NCBI GenBank assembly: GCA_900771365.1
Contig: CAAGNU010000094.1
Coordinates: forward strand, 1-15,083
Reading direction: 5' to 3'
Origin: Bacteroidales bacterium
GTDB taxonomy: Bacteria > Bacteroidota > Bacteroidia > Bacteroidales > P3
Length of the DNA: 15,083 nt
Below, in pieces: positions 14,251-15,083 of the stretch (positions are counted from its first letter, which is position 1; each line of letters begins with the position of its first letter). The notes under the pieces are model-generated. The model was not told the DNA's origin. It was given only the letters and a program-made list of their open reading frames with translations, and did no database searches. A program made the translations under genes and the position numbers.

Positions 14251-14275
14251 TTGCATCTCTCCAATGCAATTGGAG
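14251..14275 (+). terminator. Two alternative hairpins after the TPR gene
   Basis: CTCCAAT (14259-14265) pairs with ATTGGAG (14269-14275) over a 3-nt loop. Alternatively TTGCAT (14251-14256) pairs with ATGCAA (14264-14269). The two cannot form together. No T tract follows closely, so a terminator is only possible. Confidence 0.3.
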
Positions 14276-14333
14276 GTTGATTGGAAGATAAGTGGTGCGA
14301 TGGCCTTTAAGGGTTGTTTTTTACATCATTTTT

Positions 14334-14364
14334 TTGTACAATCCAAATATTTTTCGTATCTTTG
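14334..14364 (+). promoter_or_regulatory. mce promoter (Bacteroidota type)
   Basis: -33 TTG at 14334-14336 and -7 TATCTTTG at 14357-14364 with a 20-bp spacer match the Bacteroidota consensus closely. The predicted start site near 14370 gives a leader of about 90 nt to the mce ATG. Confidence 0.85.
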
Positions 14365-14367
14365 CAT

Positions 14368-14396
14368 TTTCAGTGCTGATTATGTCAGTACTGAAA
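14368..14396. promoter_or_regulatory. 12-bp dyad at the predicted mce transcription start
   Basis: TTTCAGTGCTGA (14368-14379) and TCAGTACTGAAA (14385-14396) are complementary over all 12 positions if one G-T wobble is allowed, with a 5-nt centre. The dyad begins 4 nt after the -7 box, so it covers the start site. It could be an operator for a dimeric regulator or a 5'-end mRNA hairpin. Confidence 0.65.
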
Positions 14397-14460
14397 TCGG
14401 CTGAATATCACTTTGAAGAGTAAAATTAATAAATAATAATAGTATAAAAATATATCAATT

Positions 14461-14868
14461 ATGACCCCTTCTCATATTGAACACATCGGCATTGCCGTGA
14501 CAAATCTTGATGAAGCTATCCGTTACTGGGAAGATGTAATGGGGCTGAAATGCTATAACATTGAAGAAGTCGCAGACCAGAAGGTCCGCACCGCTTTCCT
14601 GAAATGTGGTGAAGTGAAGATTGAGCTTCTTGAACCCACCTGCCCTGAGAGCACTATCGCTGCTTTCATCGAGAAGAACGGCGGCAAGGGCGGCATGCAC
14701 CATATCGCTTTCTGCGTAGAGGATACCGACCAGGCCCTCAACGACGCTAAGGAGAAAGGCGTGCGCCTCATCGACCAGCAGAGCCGCGGCGGCGCCGAAG
14801 GCCTTCACATCGGCTTCCTTCACCCCAAGAGCACCCTGGGCGTGCTGACTGAGTTGTGCTGCAAGTAA
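14461..14868 (+). CDS. mce: Methylmalonyl-CoA epimerase
   Basis: A 135-residue VOC-fold metalloenzyme that interconverts (2R)- and (2S)-methylmalonyl-CoA. In Bacteroidota it links methylmalonyl-CoA mutase with the decarboxylase/transcarboxylase during propionate formation from succinate. Two beta-alpha-beta-beta-beta modules are visible. The first starts HIEHIGIAVTNLDEAIRYW, and the second has GMHHIAFCVED at 78-88. Likely metal ligands by family comparison are His8, Glu55, His80 or His81 and Glu131 (in LTELCCK). The length is typical. It has its own strong promoter. The expected methylmalonyl-CoA decarboxylase genes often follow mce in relatives, but here the next 215 bp are non-coding and the window then ends. 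Confidence 0.95.
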   Translation: MTPSHIEHIGIAVTNLDEAIRYWEDVMGLKCYNIEEVADQKVRTAFLKCGEVKIELLEPTCPESTIAAFIEKNGGKGGMHHIAFCVEDTDQALNDAKEKGVRLIDQQSRGGAEGLHIGFLHPKSTLGVLTELCCK

Positions 14869-15083
14869 CCAGTTAAGAGTTAAGAATCAAGGCAACTTCT
14901 ATAAATTTAAAAAAATTAATGATAATAAGTTTTTTTACATGAATTTCTATGAATTATTCACGAATTTTTCATGAATTAATTTATTGTACAATAATAATTT
15001 ATGATTAAATTTATGGACAATTCATGCTCGAATATTCACTGGATATTCTCGTGTTTATCAAAATATTGAATTAACACGAATAA
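14869..15083. other. AT-rich non-coding tail with CACGAATT/CATGAATT repeats
   Basis: No gene is visible. The stretch is strongly AT-rich and contains short related words CATGAATT, CACGAATT and AACACGAA in both orientations. One hairpin is ATTCACGAA/TTCATGAAT (around 14955-14976; 8 of 9 pairs). Another is a 7-bp inverted repeat TCGTGTT (15049-15055)/AACACGA (15073-15079). Confidence 0.5.

Noticed and set aside
1..15083. tRNA, rRNA, insertion sequences or transposase genes
   Set aside because: No cloverleaf, rRNA segment or transposase-like protein was seen on either strand.

Overview
The window looks like a chromosomal segment of a Bacteroidales-type bacterium (phylum Bacteroidota). Four observations support this. 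Promoters follow the Bacteroidota pattern (TAnnTTTG at -7, with a TTG-like -33 box about 19-20 nt upstream) ahead of dnaN and mce, and partial forms lie ahead of dapD and the gene at 8181. One protein carries a type IX secretion (Por) C-terminal tail. A DUF3098-type protein lies between ftsX and uppP. Genes lack clear Shine-Dalgarno sites. Genus and family cannot be fixed from the sequence alone.

Layout. Bases 1-101 are mostly 13 perfect tandem copies of the heptamer AATTCTC, ending exactly at the start codon of an ABC-F ATPase gene (102-1895, +). Facing it is a minus-strand block: dapD (lysine/meso-diaminopimelate synthesis), a small lipoprotein gene, dnaN (sliding clamp), ftsX, a DUF3098 gene, uppP and truB. 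The last four are closely spaced and probably one operon joining cell-wall/division functions (FtsX, UppP) to tRNA modification (TruB). A gene-free stretch of about 600 bp (7576-8180) holds two large inverted repeats. On the plus strand follow a small secreted protein, a T9SS cargo with a fibronectin type III-like domain, a 366-bp repeat-filled gap, a conserved exported protein, dxs (isoprenoid precursor synthesis), a TPR protein and methylmalonyl-CoA epimerase (mce; propionate/succinate metabolism). The window ends in AT-rich non-coding DNA.

The genes are mostly familiar housekeeping functions. The unusual part is the non-coding DNA. A composite dispersed repeat recurs: a GC-rich core close to GGGCGGGAGCCGTC joined to tandem heptamers of pattern AATTNNC (AATTCTC, AATTTTC, AATTCAC) or their complement. 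It appears at the left window edge, three times in 9915-10054, at 11402-11434 and, most notably, inside the dxs reading frame, where it adds roughly 35 residues between conserved parts of the C-terminal domain. A second dispersed 14-mer (GATGAGAAGATTTG) accompanies it. A separate structure at 7915-8027 consists of two arrays of 11-bp repeats in opposite orientation, forming a 39-bp imperfect hairpin. I do not recognise any of these as a named family. Copy-number change of the heptamers could alter the ABC-F leader or the dxs reading frame, but that is inference.
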